DNA of 64,000 nt from Caulobacter hibisci (GTDB lineage: Bacteria; Pseudomonadota; Alphaproteobacteria; Caulobacterales; Caulobacteraceae): NCBI RefSeq assembly GCF_016135805.1, contig NZ_JADWOX010000005.1, forward strand, positions 1 through 64,000, written 5' to 3'. The notes under the pieces are model-generated. The model had not been told where the DNA came from and searched no databases. It saw only the letters and a list, made by a program, of their open reading frames with translations. Both the position numbers and the translations under genes were made by a program. This document shows, piece after piece, positions 25,703 to 34,230 of the stretch; position 1 is the stretch's first letter; each line of letters starts with the position of its first letter.

Positions 25703-27241
25703 TCAGTTGGCCAGGCGACGCAGGAACGACGGGATCTCCAGATCCTCGCCGTCGTCGGCCTGGGGCTCGATCGGCTGCAGTTGCGGACGCACCGAGCTGG
25801 TCTGGCGCGCCTGGGGCTGCGGGGCCGGCTCGTAGCGTTGCTGGCGACCGCCGCCGAACAGGCTCATCCAGCCGCCGCTCTTCTGCTGACGGCGATCCTC
25901 GTAGTGATCGCTGTACAGCGGCTCGTCTTCGGCCTCGGCGACCATCGGGTCGACGATGCGGGTGACGCGCGGCGCGGGGGCCGGCTCATAGACCGGTTCC
26001 GGCTCGTAGGCGGCTTCCGGCTGGGCGTAGAGGTCGGCCTGGGCCTGGACCGGCTGCGGGGCCGGCTCATAGGCGGGTTCCGGATAGGCGGCCGAGGTCG
26101 GACGCTCGATCGGACGGGCCTCGTAGCGCGAACCCGGGCGGATTTCCGGCTGGGCCGGAGCCTGCTGGGCGACCGGCTGCGGAGCCGGTTGCGGCGCGGG
26201 ACGGGTGGTCTCGGCCAGCAGCGGTGGGGCCTGGACGTTGCGCGAGACGGGCTTGGGCTCGATCTGCTGGATCGAGGCGCCGTCCATGCCGGTGGCGACA
26301 ACCGACACGCGGATCACGCCGTCCAGCGACGGATCGAAGGCCGCGCCGAAGATGATGTTGGCTTCCGCGTCGACCTGGTCGGAGATCGCGTTGGCGGCCT
26401 CGTCCACTTCGAGCAGGGTCATGTCCATGCCGCCGGTCACGTTGACCAGCACGGCCTTGGCGCCCTTCAGCGAGACTTCGTCGAGCAGCGGGTTGGCGAT
26501 GGCGTTCTGGGCGGCCATCAGGGCGCGGTCTTCGCCGGTGCCCTCGCCGGTGCCCATCATCGCCTTGCCCATCTCGGTCATGACCGTGCGGACGTCGGCG
26601 AAGTCGAGGTTGATCAGGCCCGGCAGGACCATCAGGTCGGTGATCGAGCGGACGCCCGAGTGCAGCACCTGGTCGGCCATGCCGAAGGCTTCGGCGAAGG
26701 TCGTGCGTTCGTTGGCGACGCGGAACAGGTTCTGGTTCGGAATGACGATCAGGGTGTCGACGTAGCGTTGCAGCTCCTGAATGCCGGCGTCGGCCAAGCG
26801 CATCCGGTGGCGGCCTTCGAAGTGGAAGGGCTTGGTCACCACGCCGACGGTCAGGATGCCGCGTTCACGAGCGCACTTGGCGATGATCGGGGCAGCGCCC
26901 GTGCCGGTGCCGCCGCCCATGCCGGCGGTGATGAACACCATGTGAGCGCCTTCCAGGTGCTCGCCGATCTCGGGGAAGCTTTCCTCGGCGGCGCTCATGC
27001 CCACCTCGGGGTGCGCGCCGGCGCCCAGGCCCTGCGTGATCTGCACGCCGAGCTGGATGCGACGGTCGGTCTTGGCGAACTGGAGCTGTTGAGCGTCCGT
27101 GTTGGCGACGACGAACTCGACACCCTCGAGGCCCGCCTCGATCATGTTGTTCACGGCATTGCCGCCCGCGCCGCCGACCCCGAAGACCACGATACGCGGC
27201 TTCAGCTCAGTGGTGCGCGGCGCCGAAAGTGAAATAGCCAT
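25703..27241 (-). CDS. ftsZ: Cell division protein FtsZ
   Basis: A 512 aa tubulin homologue. The GTPase domain (residues about 12-320) has [17 protein letters not shown], the tubulin signature [10 protein letters not shown] near residue 107 and the T7 synergy loop region [11 protein letters not shown] near 208. A long, Pro/Gln/Glu-rich disordered linker (about residues 325-490) precedes the C-terminal peptide [11 protein letters not shown], which binds membrane tethers and regulators. A linker this long is characteristic of Caulobacter. It forms the cytokinetic ring. Transcription is probably independent of ftsA: ftsA has its own terminator and a CtrA box lies upstream of ftsZ. Confidence 0.98.
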   Translation of the reverse strand: MAISLSAPRTTELKPRIVVFGVGGAGGNAVNNMIEAGLEGVEFVVANTDAQQLQFAKTDRRIQLGVQITQGLGAGAHPEVGMSAAEESFPEIGEHLEGAHMVFITAGMGGGTGTGAAPIIAKCARERGILTVGVVTKPFHFEGRHRMRLADAGIQELQRYVDTLIVIPNQNLFRVANERTTFAEAFGMADQVLHSGVRSITDLMVLPGLINLDFADVRTVMTEMGKAMMGTGEGTGEDRALMAAQNAIANPLLDEVSLKGAKAVLVNVTGGMDMTLLEVDEAANAISDQVDAEANIIFGAAFDPSLDGVIRVSVVATGMDGASIQQIEPKPVSRNVQAPPLLAETTRPAPQPAPQPVAQQAPAQPEIRPGSRYEARPIERPTSAAYPEPAYEPAPQPVQAQADLYAQPEAAYEPEPVYEPAPAPRVTRIVDPMVAEAEDEPLYSDHYEDRRQQKSGGWMSLFGGGRQQRYEPAPQPQARQTSSVRPQLQPIEPQADDGEDLEIPSFLRRLAN

Positions 27242-27279
27242 GGGGACCCTCGCGTCCTTACGCCGAATTCGTCAATTGA

Positions 27280-27296
27280 ACCGACCGCAAGTCGGT
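27280..27296 (-). promoter_or_regulatory. Stem-loop in the ftsZ leader
   Basis: ACCGAC (27280-27285) pairs with GTCGGT (27291-27296) around a 5-base loop, a perfect 6-bp stem about 40-55 bp before the ftsZ start codon. There is no T tract. It may affect translation or mRNA stability; the function is unknown. Confidence 0.4.
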
Positions 27297-27334
27297 AACG
27301 CCTCGACGATCGGGTTAACAGAACAACCACCATC

Positions 27335-27350
27335 GTTAACTGGCGGTTAA
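27335..27350 (-). promoter_or_regulatory. CtrA binding site upstream of ftsZ
   Basis: On the minus strand TTAA-CCGCCAG-TTAAC is a perfect match to the CtrA consensus TTAA-N7-TTAAC, about 95-110 bp before the ftsZ start. CtrA represses ftsZ in C. crescentus swarmer cells, so the site fits established biology. It sits in a 432 bp ftsA-ftsZ gap (27242-27673) that contains no other gene I can support. Confidence 0.78.
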
Positions 27351-27614
27351 AGCCATAATCTGAGTCGGCTGCAGGTCGATCCCACTTGGGGCGAAAAAAG
27401 CGAGTTATCCAAAGGAATTGCTTGGAACTCCTTGGTTCCCAAGCGGTGCCGGAAGGGCCGTGCGGCGCAACGTCGCTGGGCGCTTTTTCGGCCCGAAACC
27501 CCCAGATTCGGGGGCGCGAAACTACACTGTTCAGCCTTTCAGGCACTTAGAAAGTTAAGCGACAGGGTTAATTCACCTGGCGGGCGAGCGCGAAGTGATT
27601 TGGGCGGGCGCAAA

Positions 27615-27644
27615 CCAAAACGCCCCGCCCTTTCGGGCGAGGCG
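27615..27644 (-). terminator. Rho-independent terminator of ftsQ-ftsA
   Basis: On the minus strand CGCCTCGCCC-GAAA-GGGCGGGGCG (one U-G pair) followed by TTTTGG, 30 bp past the ftsA stop codon. It should end the ftsQA transcript before ftsZ. Confidence 0.85.
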
Positions 27645-27673
27645 CTTCGAAATCCCGCGATGGGACGAAAGCC

Positions 27674-28999
27674 CTAGAGGTTGTCGCGCAGCCAGGCGGC
27701 GGCCTTGGCTACCGGCGAGGCGTTGGGGTCCATCGGGCGCTTGCGCACCTGGCCGCCGGTCAGGGCCTTGGGCGACACCACCTCGCGCGGGCCGAAGGCG
27801 GCGCGGTGCAGAACGCCGGCCGCGGCGCAGAAGGCCGGACCCGAGGCGGCGTCGGCCAGGTGCGGCACCCGGCGCGGACGGCCCAGGCGGACCGGACGGT
27901 CGAACACCCGCACGGCGACTTCGCGCACGCCGGCCAGCTGGCTGGCGCCGCCGGTCAGGACGATGCCCGCCCCCGGCTCCACCGGCGCGCCCGAGGCCTT
28001 CAGGCGCTCGCGCAGCAGTTCCAGCGTCTCCTCGACGCGCGGCTGGATGATGCCCTTGAGCAGGCTCCGAGGGGCGATGACGGGGCCAGCGCCCGGATCG
28101 TCGCCGCGCGGCGGGGCCTCGATCATCTCGCGGTCCTCGTTGGCCGAGGCGATGGCCGATCCGTGCAGGGTCTTGATGCGCTCGGCGCCGGCGACCGAGG
28201 TCTGCAGGCCGCGGGCGATGTCTTGCGTCACATGTCCGCCGCCGACAGCCAGGCTGTCGACGTGGCACAGGGCGCCGTTGTTGAACACGGCCACCGAGGT
28301 CGAGCCGCCGCCCATGTCGATGCAGACCGCGCCCAGGTCCATCTCGTCCTCTTCCAAGGCCGCCAGGGCCGAGGCGAAGGGTGCGGCGACCACGCCCTCG
28401 AACGACAGGTGGGCGCGCTCGACGCAGTGAGCCAGGGTGTGGAAGACGTTCTCGTTGATCGAGACGACCAACAGTTCGAGGCCCAGAGCGCGGCCGAACA
28501 TGGCGCGGGGGTCGCGGATGCCCTTCTGGCCATCCACCGACCAGGCGATCGGCAGCAGGTGGATGGGCTTGCGGCCCGGCAGGCGAACCTGGGCCAGGGC
28601 CGACGAGATGGCGCGCGACAGATCGCCGTCGGCGATGGGGCGAGCGCCCAGCGAAACCTGGGTGTGGACGCGGTGGCTGGCGATCTGGCCGCCGGCCGTG
28701 CAGACCGACACGCCCTGGACGTTGACGCCGGCGACCGTCTCGGCGCGCTCAACGGCTTGGGCGATGGCCTGGGCGGCCTCGTCGAGATTGACGATCGCCC
28801 CGCCGCGCACGCCGCGCGACTGCACATAGCCGACCCCGGCGGTCGTCAGGGTGCGGTTGTCGCGATGGATGCCGTCGCCCTTCATGATGAAGCACGTGAC
28901 CTTGGACGCGCCCAGGTCGACAGCCGCGACCGCGGGCTGACGCACGAGCGTCGCCTTCAGGCCGTCACGGGCCTGTCTCCGGTCCTCAAGTCGCGACAT
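27674..28999 (-). CDS. ftsA: Cell division protein FtsA
   Basis: A 441 aa actin-like protein. It has the phosphate-1 loop AVDLGASKVTCFI near residue 28, the SHS2/1C subdomain, a phosphate-2 loop CIDMGGGSTSVAVF near 215, an adenosine loop VLTGGASQLAGV, and a C-terminal amphipathic helix (SPVAKAAAWLRDNL) for membrane attachment. It tethers FtsZ filaments to the membrane and recruits late division proteins. The ATG at 28999 (MSRLEDRRQ) is preferred; a GTG at 29011 would add four residues. It follows ftsQ by 33 bp. Confidence 0.95.
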   Translation of the reverse strand: MSRLEDRRQARDGLKATLVRQPAVAAVDLGASKVTCFIMKGDGIHRDNRTLTTAGVGYVQSRGVRGGAIVNLDEAAQAIAQAVERAETVAGVNVQGVSVCTAGGQIASHRVHTQVSLGARPIADGDLSRAISSALAQVRLPGRKPIHLLPIAWSVDGQKGIRDPRAMFGRALGLELLVVSINENVFHTLAHCVERAHLSFEGVVAAPFASALAALEEDEMDLGAVCIDMGGGSTSVAVFNNGALCHVDSLAVGGGHVTQDIARGLQTSVAGAERIKTLHGSAIASANEDREMIEAPPRGDDPGAGPVIAPRSLLKGIIQPRVEETLELLRERLKASGAPVEPGAGIVLTGGASQLAGVREVAVRVFDRPVRLGRPRRVPHLADAASGPAFCAAAGVLHRAAFGPREVVSPKALTGGQVRKRPMDPNASPVAKAAAWLRDNL

Positions 29000-29032
29000 G
29001 GTCAGGGTCACCTCAGTCCATCACTTTTGTTC

Positions 29033-29947
29033 TTAAGCCCCGTTGGCCACCGGCTGCCCAGGCAGCACGGAGTCACGGGGCCGGATCGCCACCATCTCGG
29101 GATCGCGCAGGTCGATGCGCGCGAAGCCGAGATCGAGGATGCGCTGCCGCTGGTCCAGTTGATCCAATTGAATCAACGCGGATTCTTCGTCAATGGCCGG
29201 CAGCTGGATTAGCGAGCCATCTTTCAATCTCAGGTCCCAGCGACGGTCGTCGACGCGCACCAGCGCCTCCAGACGATCGCGCAGGCGCGGCCGGGCGTTG
29301 ACCGCCGGCAGGATGTTTCCCGCGGCCTGGTCGGCGCCCTGCCCCACCACCAGCGGCAGGTGCGGGAAGCGCGCGGCGTCGGCCTCGCGGATGATGCGAC
29401 CCTCGGCGTCGATCACCTTCAGGCGGCCCGAGTGCTGCCATACGGCCAGGGCCGGGCGCTCCTCGACGGCGATCATCACGGTGTCGGGCAGCAGGCGGAC
29501 AACCTTGGCCGACTTCACCCAGCCCACGCCCTCGACGCGGGTCTTCAGATCGACGAGGTCCATGCCGAGCGTCGGCTGGTCCTGGTAGAGGCCGGTGGCC
29601 TTCAGAATATCGGCCTGGGCGGTGGCCGAGGCGCCGGTGACGTGGACGGTCTTCAGCTTGAAGCCGAGATTGGCGAATTCGCCATCGACGCCGTGGACCA
29701 TGGCCTCGCCCAGGCGCTGGGCGCGGTGGCCGGTGGCCAGGGTGACGACCAGGGCGAGCACGAGCGCGCCGCCGGCGATGCTGAGGGCCAGGCCCGGCGA
29801 GACGCCGACCCCGCCGCGCGCGGCGTGCAGCTTCCCCGCCGGCTGCGCGGGGCCGCGCGAAGCCGGTCGAGTCGTATTCGGACTTGCGGGCGCTTCGGCC
29901 CGGGGGCGCGCAGGCTTGCGCGGTCCCCCCCGCACTGCCGCGGGCAT
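29033..29947 (-). CDS. ftsQ: Cell division protein FtsQ
   Basis: A 304 aa bitopic protein. A proline- and arginine-rich cytoplasmic tail (residues 1-48) leads to one membrane helix (LALSIAGGALVLALVVTLAT, about 52-71). A periplasmic POTRA domain follows (FKLKTVHVTGASATAQADIL), then the beta domain VGWVKSAKVVRLLPDTVMIA. It links the cytoplasmic ring to septal peptidoglycan synthesis. It is the first gene of ftsQA here; ddl and mur genes, its usual upstream neighbours, are absent. Confidence 0.95.
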   Translation of the reverse strand: MPAAVRGGPRKPARPRAEAPASPNTTRPASRGPAQPAGKLHAARGGVGVSPGLALSIAGGALVLALVVTLATGHRAQRLGEAMVHGVDGEFANLGFKLKTVHVTGASATAQADILKATGLYQDQPTLGMDLVDLKTRVEGVGWVKSAKVVRLLPDTVMIAVEERPALAVWQHSGRLKVIDAEGRIIREADAARFPHLPLVVGQGADQAAGNILPAVNARPRLRDRLEALVRVDDRRWDLRLKDGSLIQLPAIDEESALIQLDQLDQRQRILDLGFARIDLRDPEMVAIRPRDSVLPGQPVANGA

Positions 29948-30073
29948 AAGCGTCCTCCACAGACACTAGAGAAAAAGGAACCCTTCGGCGCCGCACCGGA
30001 CCCGACCGTCGTTCGACGACTGGAGCAAGTTCGAATGAAGCGCCTATGGAGGCGTAGAAAGGCCCGAAGGTCG

Positions 30074-30089
30074 TTAATGTCGTCATAAC
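30074..30089. promoter_or_regulatory. Candidate CtrA box upstream of ftsQ
   Basis: TTAA-TGTCGTC-ATAAC differs from TTAA-N7-TTAAC at one base. It lies about 130 bp before the ftsQ start. CtrA activates the ftsQA promoter in C. crescentus, so the position is meaningful, but only the sequence match is seen. Confidence 0.55.
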
Positions 30090-30366
30090 GATGGGCTCGC
30101 CGTATTACGGCTCGGCAACCAAGACGTGCGCCATTTCGGCACGGCCGTTAACCAGGTCGCGCCCTTGCGCGACTGGGGTTTGCGGCGATTTTTCCTTGCC
30201 CGGGAAGGCCCTGCGCAAGCTTTGCCGCGGCGCGGCAAATCTGTGGACGAGCACGTAAAGTATGAACGGCCGCGCGCTTCGCGACCTTTTGACTCACCCG
30301 ACGGTCGCGGCGACGCGCCGCACGCGCGGGGAGTGTTTCGGGGGATCGCATCCCCTCCCCCAACAA

Positions 30367-30465
30367 GAAGTCATCGCCCGCTTCATGCGGGCGACCCAAG
30401 CCGAGCTGATCGGAGATCCACTGAGGATCAGCTTGGGTCGCCCGGACAAGCCGGGCGATGACCTT
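30367..30465. repeat. Palindromic intergenic element, family D copy 1
   Basis: GAAGTCATCGCCCGCTTCAT opens the left arm, which continues GCGGGCGACCCAAGC. The right arm reads GCTTGGGTCGCCCGG and then ACAAGCCGGGCGATGACCTT. The second copy at 50860-50953 has the two sub-arms exchanged, that is, it lies in the opposite orientation. Confidence 0.85.
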
Positions 30466-30503
30466 CAAGAATGGGGCGTCTGGCAAGAAGGAGGGTGTAG
30501 CGT

Positions 30504-31904
30504 TCAGTGCCCCGCCGGCGCCGGAGCCGCGGCGCTGAGCGCGCGGAAGTCGATGTCGCTGTCCGCCACGAAGTAGAGGAAGCTCGTCCAGGCGGCGACG
30601 TTCTGGGCCAACTGGATCGGATCCACCTTGTCCAGGGTGTCGTCGGCGGTGTGGTGGTAGTCGAAGTAGCGGCTGGCGTCCTGGTTCAGGTTGATGACCG
30701 GCACGCCCGCCCCCTCGACGCCGCCGATGTCGGCGCCGCCATGGGCGGCCGGGGCCTTGTCGAAATAGACCTTCAGCGGGCTCAGCACCTGGATCGCCGC
30801 CTTCATGGCCGGATGCCCCTCGGCGCCCTTGGGCAGTTGCAGGCTGTAGATGCGGTCGGCGCCGGTGTCGCTCTCGCCGGCCAGGACCAGCTTGGACAGC
30901 CCGTCCTTGTTGGCCGCCAGGAAGGCGTCGGACGAGCCGCCGCTTTCCTCCGAGCCCCACATCACCACGCGGATGGTGCGCTTGGGATGCTTGGGCAGAT
31001 CGCCGATCAGCTTGGCGGCGGCCGTGGTGATGGCGATCCCCGCCGCGTCGTCGAAGGCCCCGGTGCCGACGTCCCAGCTGTCCAGGTGGCCGCCAATGAC
31101 GATCACCTCGTCGGGCTTTTCCGAGCCCTTGATGTCGCCCGAGATGTTCCAGGCCACGTCGCCGGCGTCGACGCTGGAGGCCAGCTTCAGCTTGATGCGC
31201 AGCGGGCCCTTCTTGGCCAGGCGCTCCAGTTGCTCGGCCTCGGGCACGCCCAAGGCGGCGGCCGGGATGGTGATCACGTCGGGGCCGTTGGTGGTGACGC
31301 CGGTGTGGGGCACGGTCGAGCTGGAGGTCGAGATCGAACGGATCAGCAGGGCCACGGCCCCGCGCCTGGCGGCCTCGACCGGACCGGAGCGACGCGAGAC
31401 GCCGGCGACGCCATAGCCGGCGCCGTCCTGGGCGCGGACCATCGGCTGGGTGATGACGACGATCTTGCCCTTGATGGCGCTTTCCCGCGCGGCGATCATC
31501 TCGGCATAGGTAGAAAACAGCGCCACCTCGGCCTCGATGCCGGCGGCGGGCGTCGGGATGGTGCGGCCCAGGCCCACGATCGACAGCTTCAGCGGATAGG
31601 GCGCGACCAGCTCGGCGCTCTCCTCGCCCCGCGTCCAGGACGGCTTCTGGAACTGGTCGACCTTGATGTTGGTGAAGCCCAGGGCCTTGAACTTGGCCAC
31701 GCCCCAGTCCTTGGCCCGCTCCATGCCCGGCGAGCCGACGAGGCGCGGGCCGATGCTGGTGGTCAGGTCCTCGGTGATGTCCCAGGCCAGCCGGTCGGTC
31801 AGGGCCTTGTCGCGCAGCGCCTCGGCGGTCTTGACGTCTTGAGCGTGAGCAGCCCCCGCCAGCAAAGCGGAAGCGGCGACGGCGGTTAGCAGGCTGCGGA
31901 ACAT
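30504..31904 (-). CDS. M28-family zinc aminopeptidase, secreted, with PA domain
   Basis: A 466 aa peptidase with a Sec signal (MFRSLLTAVAASALLAGAAHAQ). A protease-associated domain spans about residues 120-230 (KIVVITQPMVRAQDG). The M28 catalytic domain has metal ligands and catalytic residues in VIVIGGHLDSWDVGTGAFDD (His, Asp), WGSEESGG (catalytic Glu and metal Glu) and FDYHHTADDT (His). Expected activity is removal of N-terminal residues from peptides or dipeptides in the periplasm. It is transcribed towards ftsQ but is separated from it by a 556 bp gap. Confidence 0.9.
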   Translation of the reverse strand: MFRSLLTAVAASALLAGAAHAQDVKTAEALRDKALTDRLAWDITEDLTTSIGPRLVGSPGMERAKDWGVAKFKALGFTNIKVDQFQKPSWTRGEESAELVAPYPLKLSIVGLGRTIPTPAAGIEAEVALFSTYAEMIAARESAIKGKIVVITQPMVRAQDGAGYGVAGVSRRSGPVEAARRGAVALLIRSISTSSSTVPHTGVTTNGPDVITIPAAALGVPEAEQLERLAKKGPLRIKLKLASSVDAGDVAWNISGDIKGSEKPDEVIVIGGHLDSWDVGTGAFDDAAGIAITTAAAKLIGDLPKHPKRTIRVVMWGSEESGGSSDAFLAANKDGLSKLVLAGESDTGADRIYSLQLPKGAEGHPAMKAAIQVLSPLKVYFDKAPAAHGGADIGGVEGAGVPVINLNQDASRYFDYHHTADDTLDKVDPIQLAQNVAAWTSFLYFVADSDIDFRALSAAAPAPAGH

Positions 31905-32005
31905 GAGCAGGATTCTCCCCTAAGGCGGCTTTTCATAGCACTGCTCTTCGGCCCGAGAACCCCGCCCCGCGCCCACTTTTGTCAGCAGTCGTCAGCCAGG
32001 GCGAA

Positions 32006-32096
32006 AACCTCGTCCTTCGACAAGCTCAGGATGAGGTTTTTCTACCGCTCGGCCTGCACTTGGTCCTCATCCTGAGCCTGTCGAAGGACGAGGACC
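32006..32096. repeat. Palindromic intergenic element, family C copy 2
   Basis: AACCTCGTCCTTCGACAAGC opens the left arm, which ends TCAGGATGAGG. The right arm is CCTCATCCTGAGCCTGTCGA followed by AGGACGAGG. It is located between the hydrolase and peptidase genes. The copy at 22385-22470 is the relative. Confidence 0.82.
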
Positions 32097-32113
32097 ACGC
32101 ACAGAACTTCGCC

Positions 32114-33199
32114 TTACCCAGGCCGCGGCGCGGCCCCGAACAGCTTGTCGGCGAAGAGATCCAGCGCCTTCTGCGACAGGTCGGTGTTGTTGAGGATCAC
32201 GACCGTGTCGCCGGTGTCGAGCCTGTGGCCCAGCACCGAGCTGAAGCCGGCCGTGCGCCCTGTCTCCCAGCCGGCCAGTCTGGGCTGGCCGTCGATGGTC
32301 AGGGTCCGCACCCGGCCGCCCAGGGCATAGTCCTGCTCGGGGACGAGGATGGTGGTCAGGGCCTTGCGCGAGGCCTCGCTGAGGAACGGCGTGTCGAAGA
32401 CGATGTGGGCCGCGACAAGCAGGTCGTCGGCGGTGCTGAAATAGCCGCCGCCGGCCGCCATTACCGACAGCCGCGGATTGCTGCGCGGCGCCAGCGGCGG
32501 GCCGGCATAGTAGGACTGCGCCACGCCCGGATCGGCGTCGATCAGGCCGGCCTGGGTGTGGCTCATCTTCAGCGGACCGGTCGTCAGGTCCCACACCACC
32601 GTCTGGAACGGCTTGCCCATGACCGCCTCGACGATCGCGGTGACGATGAACCAGTTGACCAGGTGGTAATCGAACTTCGTGCCCGGCGGGAACAGCGGGT
32701 CGCCCTGGCCGAACCGCTTCACCGCCTCGGCCGCCGAGAGCTCGTGCTTGAGCAGCTCCGGATCGGCCTTCAGGGCCGGCGTGAAGGCGTTGGGTATGCC
32801 GCTGGCGTTGGACAGCAGGTGCGCCAGGGTCACCGTCTTGCCGGTGTCGGGCCGCTGGTCGGGCAGCCAGGTGGCGATCGGCGAATCCAGAGACAGCTTG
32901 CCCCGCTCGACCAGTCGAAGAACGGCGATGGTGGTCAGCCACTTGGAGATCGAGGCGACGCCATAGATCGTCTCGCGCGTCGCGGGCTTGTTCGCTTCGA
33001 TGTCGGCCGAGCCGAAGGCGCGCACGTAAGACGGCTTGCCGCGCCGGCCGATCATCACCACGCCCTGGAATTTCTGCTCGGCGACGAAGGCCTCGACGAC
33101 CGGATTGTCAGCGCCGAGCCTGGCTGGCGCGGCGAAGGACAGGCCGGGCGCGGCGCACAGCGCCCCGGCGGCGGCGAACAGACCGCGACGATCGATCAT
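32114..33199 (-). CDS. Beta-lactamase-fold serine hydrolase (class C/EstB type), exported
   Basis: A 361 aa penicillin-binding-protein-fold hydrolase. The N-terminus MIDRRGLFAAAGALCAAPGL has a twin-arginine pair, suggesting Tat export. The SxxK motif is SISK at residues 83-86, and the second conserved region contains DYHLVNW, placing the tyrosine of the YxN motif. The C-terminal HxG-type motif appears as GRTAGF. Members include esterases, D-aminopeptidases and class C beta-lactamases; the substrate cannot be told here. The ATG at 33199 has GGGGTGAG five bases upstream. Confidence 0.85.
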   Translation of the reverse strand: MIDRRGLFAAAGALCAAPGLSFAAPARLGADNPVVEAFVAEQKFQGVVMIGRRGKPSYVRAFGSADIEANKPATRETIYGVASISKWLTTIAVLRLVERGKLSLDSPIATWLPDQRPDTGKTVTLAHLLSNASGIPNAFTPALKADPELLKHELSAAEAVKRFGQGDPLFPPGTKFDYHLVNWFIVTAIVEAVMGKPFQTVVWDLTTGPLKMSHTQAGLIDADPGVAQSYYAGPPLAPRSNPRLSVMAAGGGYFSTADDLLVAAHIVFDTPFLSEASRKALTTILVPEQDYALGGRVRTLTIDGQPRLAGWETGRTAGFSSVLGHRLDTGDTVVILNNTDLSQKALDLFADKLFGAAPRPG

Positions 33200-33348
33200 G
33201 CAACTCACCCCACGAAGAGCCGCCCCCAGCGCTTCGGCCCGACCCTCGCCCGCGCCGCGAGCGAAGTCCCGTTAAGCTTTGGCGATGGACGAACATTGGC
33301 ATTCGACCGGAAGCGCTCTAGGTCTGGTCGGGACTTCAGGAGACCCCG

Positions 33349-34011
33349 ATGCCCAAGCCGACGGCCGAGCCGGCCGCCGACATTCCCCTCGACGCCAAGC
33401 TGCGGCCGACCCAGGCCCGGGCCCAGGACACCTACGAGGTGGTGCTGGCCACGGCGGGGGAGCTTCTGGTCGAGGCCGGCTTCGAGCAGCTGACCACCAA
33501 CGCCATCTGCAAGCGCGCGGGCCTGACGCCGCCGGCCCTCTATCGCTACTTCCCCAACAAGTACGCGATCCTGAAGGAGCTGGGCGATCGGCTGATGCGG
33601 ATCCAGGACGAGGCGGTGTTCGCCTGGATGGCGGCCGGCGGGCTCGAGGGCGACACGGCCAGCGAGCGCGTGGCCAAGGTCGCCGCCCTGCTGACCGACG
33701 TCATCGACATGACCCGGCGCTTCCCCGGCGGCGCGGCCATCGGCCGGGCCCTGCGCGCCGTACCGATGCTGCAGCAGTTGCGCTTCGCCTCGCGCAACAT
33801 GGTCGCCGAGCAGTTCGGCGAAGTCCTGGCCGCCCGCTTTCCCGCCGTCCCCGCCACCCGCATCGCCGTCGCCACCCGGATGATGGTCGAGCTGACCTAC
33901 GCCGCCACCGAGATGGCCATCGAGGAGCCCGAGCAGGACGCCGGCGCGCTGTCTCAGGAGATCGGGCGATTGTTCGACCGGTATTTCGAGACGTTCGACG
34001 TCGAGCTTTGA
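33349..34011 (+). CDS. TetR/AcrR-family transcriptional regulator
   Basis: A 220 aa regulator. The N-terminal helix-turn-helix is LTTNAICKRAGLTPPALYRYFPNKYAIL near residues 47-75, the typical TetR layout. The ligand domain is variable. It is divergent from the serine hydrolase and followed, after a family A repeat, by an operator-like palindrome and the lactone-oxidase gene, either of which could be its target. Confidence 0.88.
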   Translation: MPKPTAEPAADIPLDAKLRPTQARAQDTYEVVLATAGELLVEAGFEQLTTNAICKRAGLTPPALYRYFPNKYAILKELGDRLMRIQDEAVFAWMAAGGLEGDTASERVAKVAALLTDVIDMTRRFPGGAAIGRALRAVPMLQQLRFASRNMVAEQFGEVLAARFPAVPATRIAVATRMMVELTYAATEMAIEEPEQDAGALSQEIGRLFDRYFETFDVEL

Positions 34012-34020
34012 GATCAAGGA

Positions 34021-34150
34021 ACCTCCCCCTGTGGGGGAGGCGGCCGAAGGCCGGTGGGGGGCCGTTTTCAGCTTCCGAGCCGCTGGCCGACTTCGTACGA
34101 ACTCCCCCCACCGATCGCTGGCGCGATCGCCTCCCCCACAGGGGGAGGTT
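34021..34150. repeat. Palindromic intergenic element, family A copy 2
   Basis: Nearly the same as 61-190: CCTCCCCCTGTGGGGGAGGC opens it, followed by GGCCGAAGGCCGGTGGGGGG. The right part is CTCCCCCCACCGATCGCTGG, then CGCGATCGCCTCCCCCACAGGGGGAGG. Confidence 0.88.
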
Positions 34151-34184
34151 CGCTATAACCGTCCGACAACACCGACTTGCAATA

Positions 34185-34204
34185 ACGATAGTTTTTACTA
34201 TCGT
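34185..34204. promoter_or_regulatory. 20-bp inverted repeat operator candidate
   Basis: ACGATAGT-TTTT-ACTATCGT is a perfect 8-bp inverted repeat with a 4-base spacer, 26 bp before the lactone-oxidase start. It has no T tract after the stem on either strand. Size and symmetry fit a dimeric HTH repressor such as the TetR-family protein encoded just upstream. Confidence 0.5.
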
Positions 34205-34230
34205 CAGTCCATCGCAGCGGGGGAACGCCG

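Larger units (their letters stand above)
29948..30503. other. 556 bp gap upstream of ftsQ: promoter region, inverted repeat and family D repeat
   Basis: No convincing gene. It holds a CtrA-like box at 30074-30089, a TTTGCCGC-GGC-GCGGCAAA inverted repeat at 30221-30239, an isolated GTTAAC at about 30148, and a palindromic element at 30367-30465. In other alphaproteobacteria this position is occupied by ddl, so the gap may be a rearrangement boundary. Confidence 0.6.
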
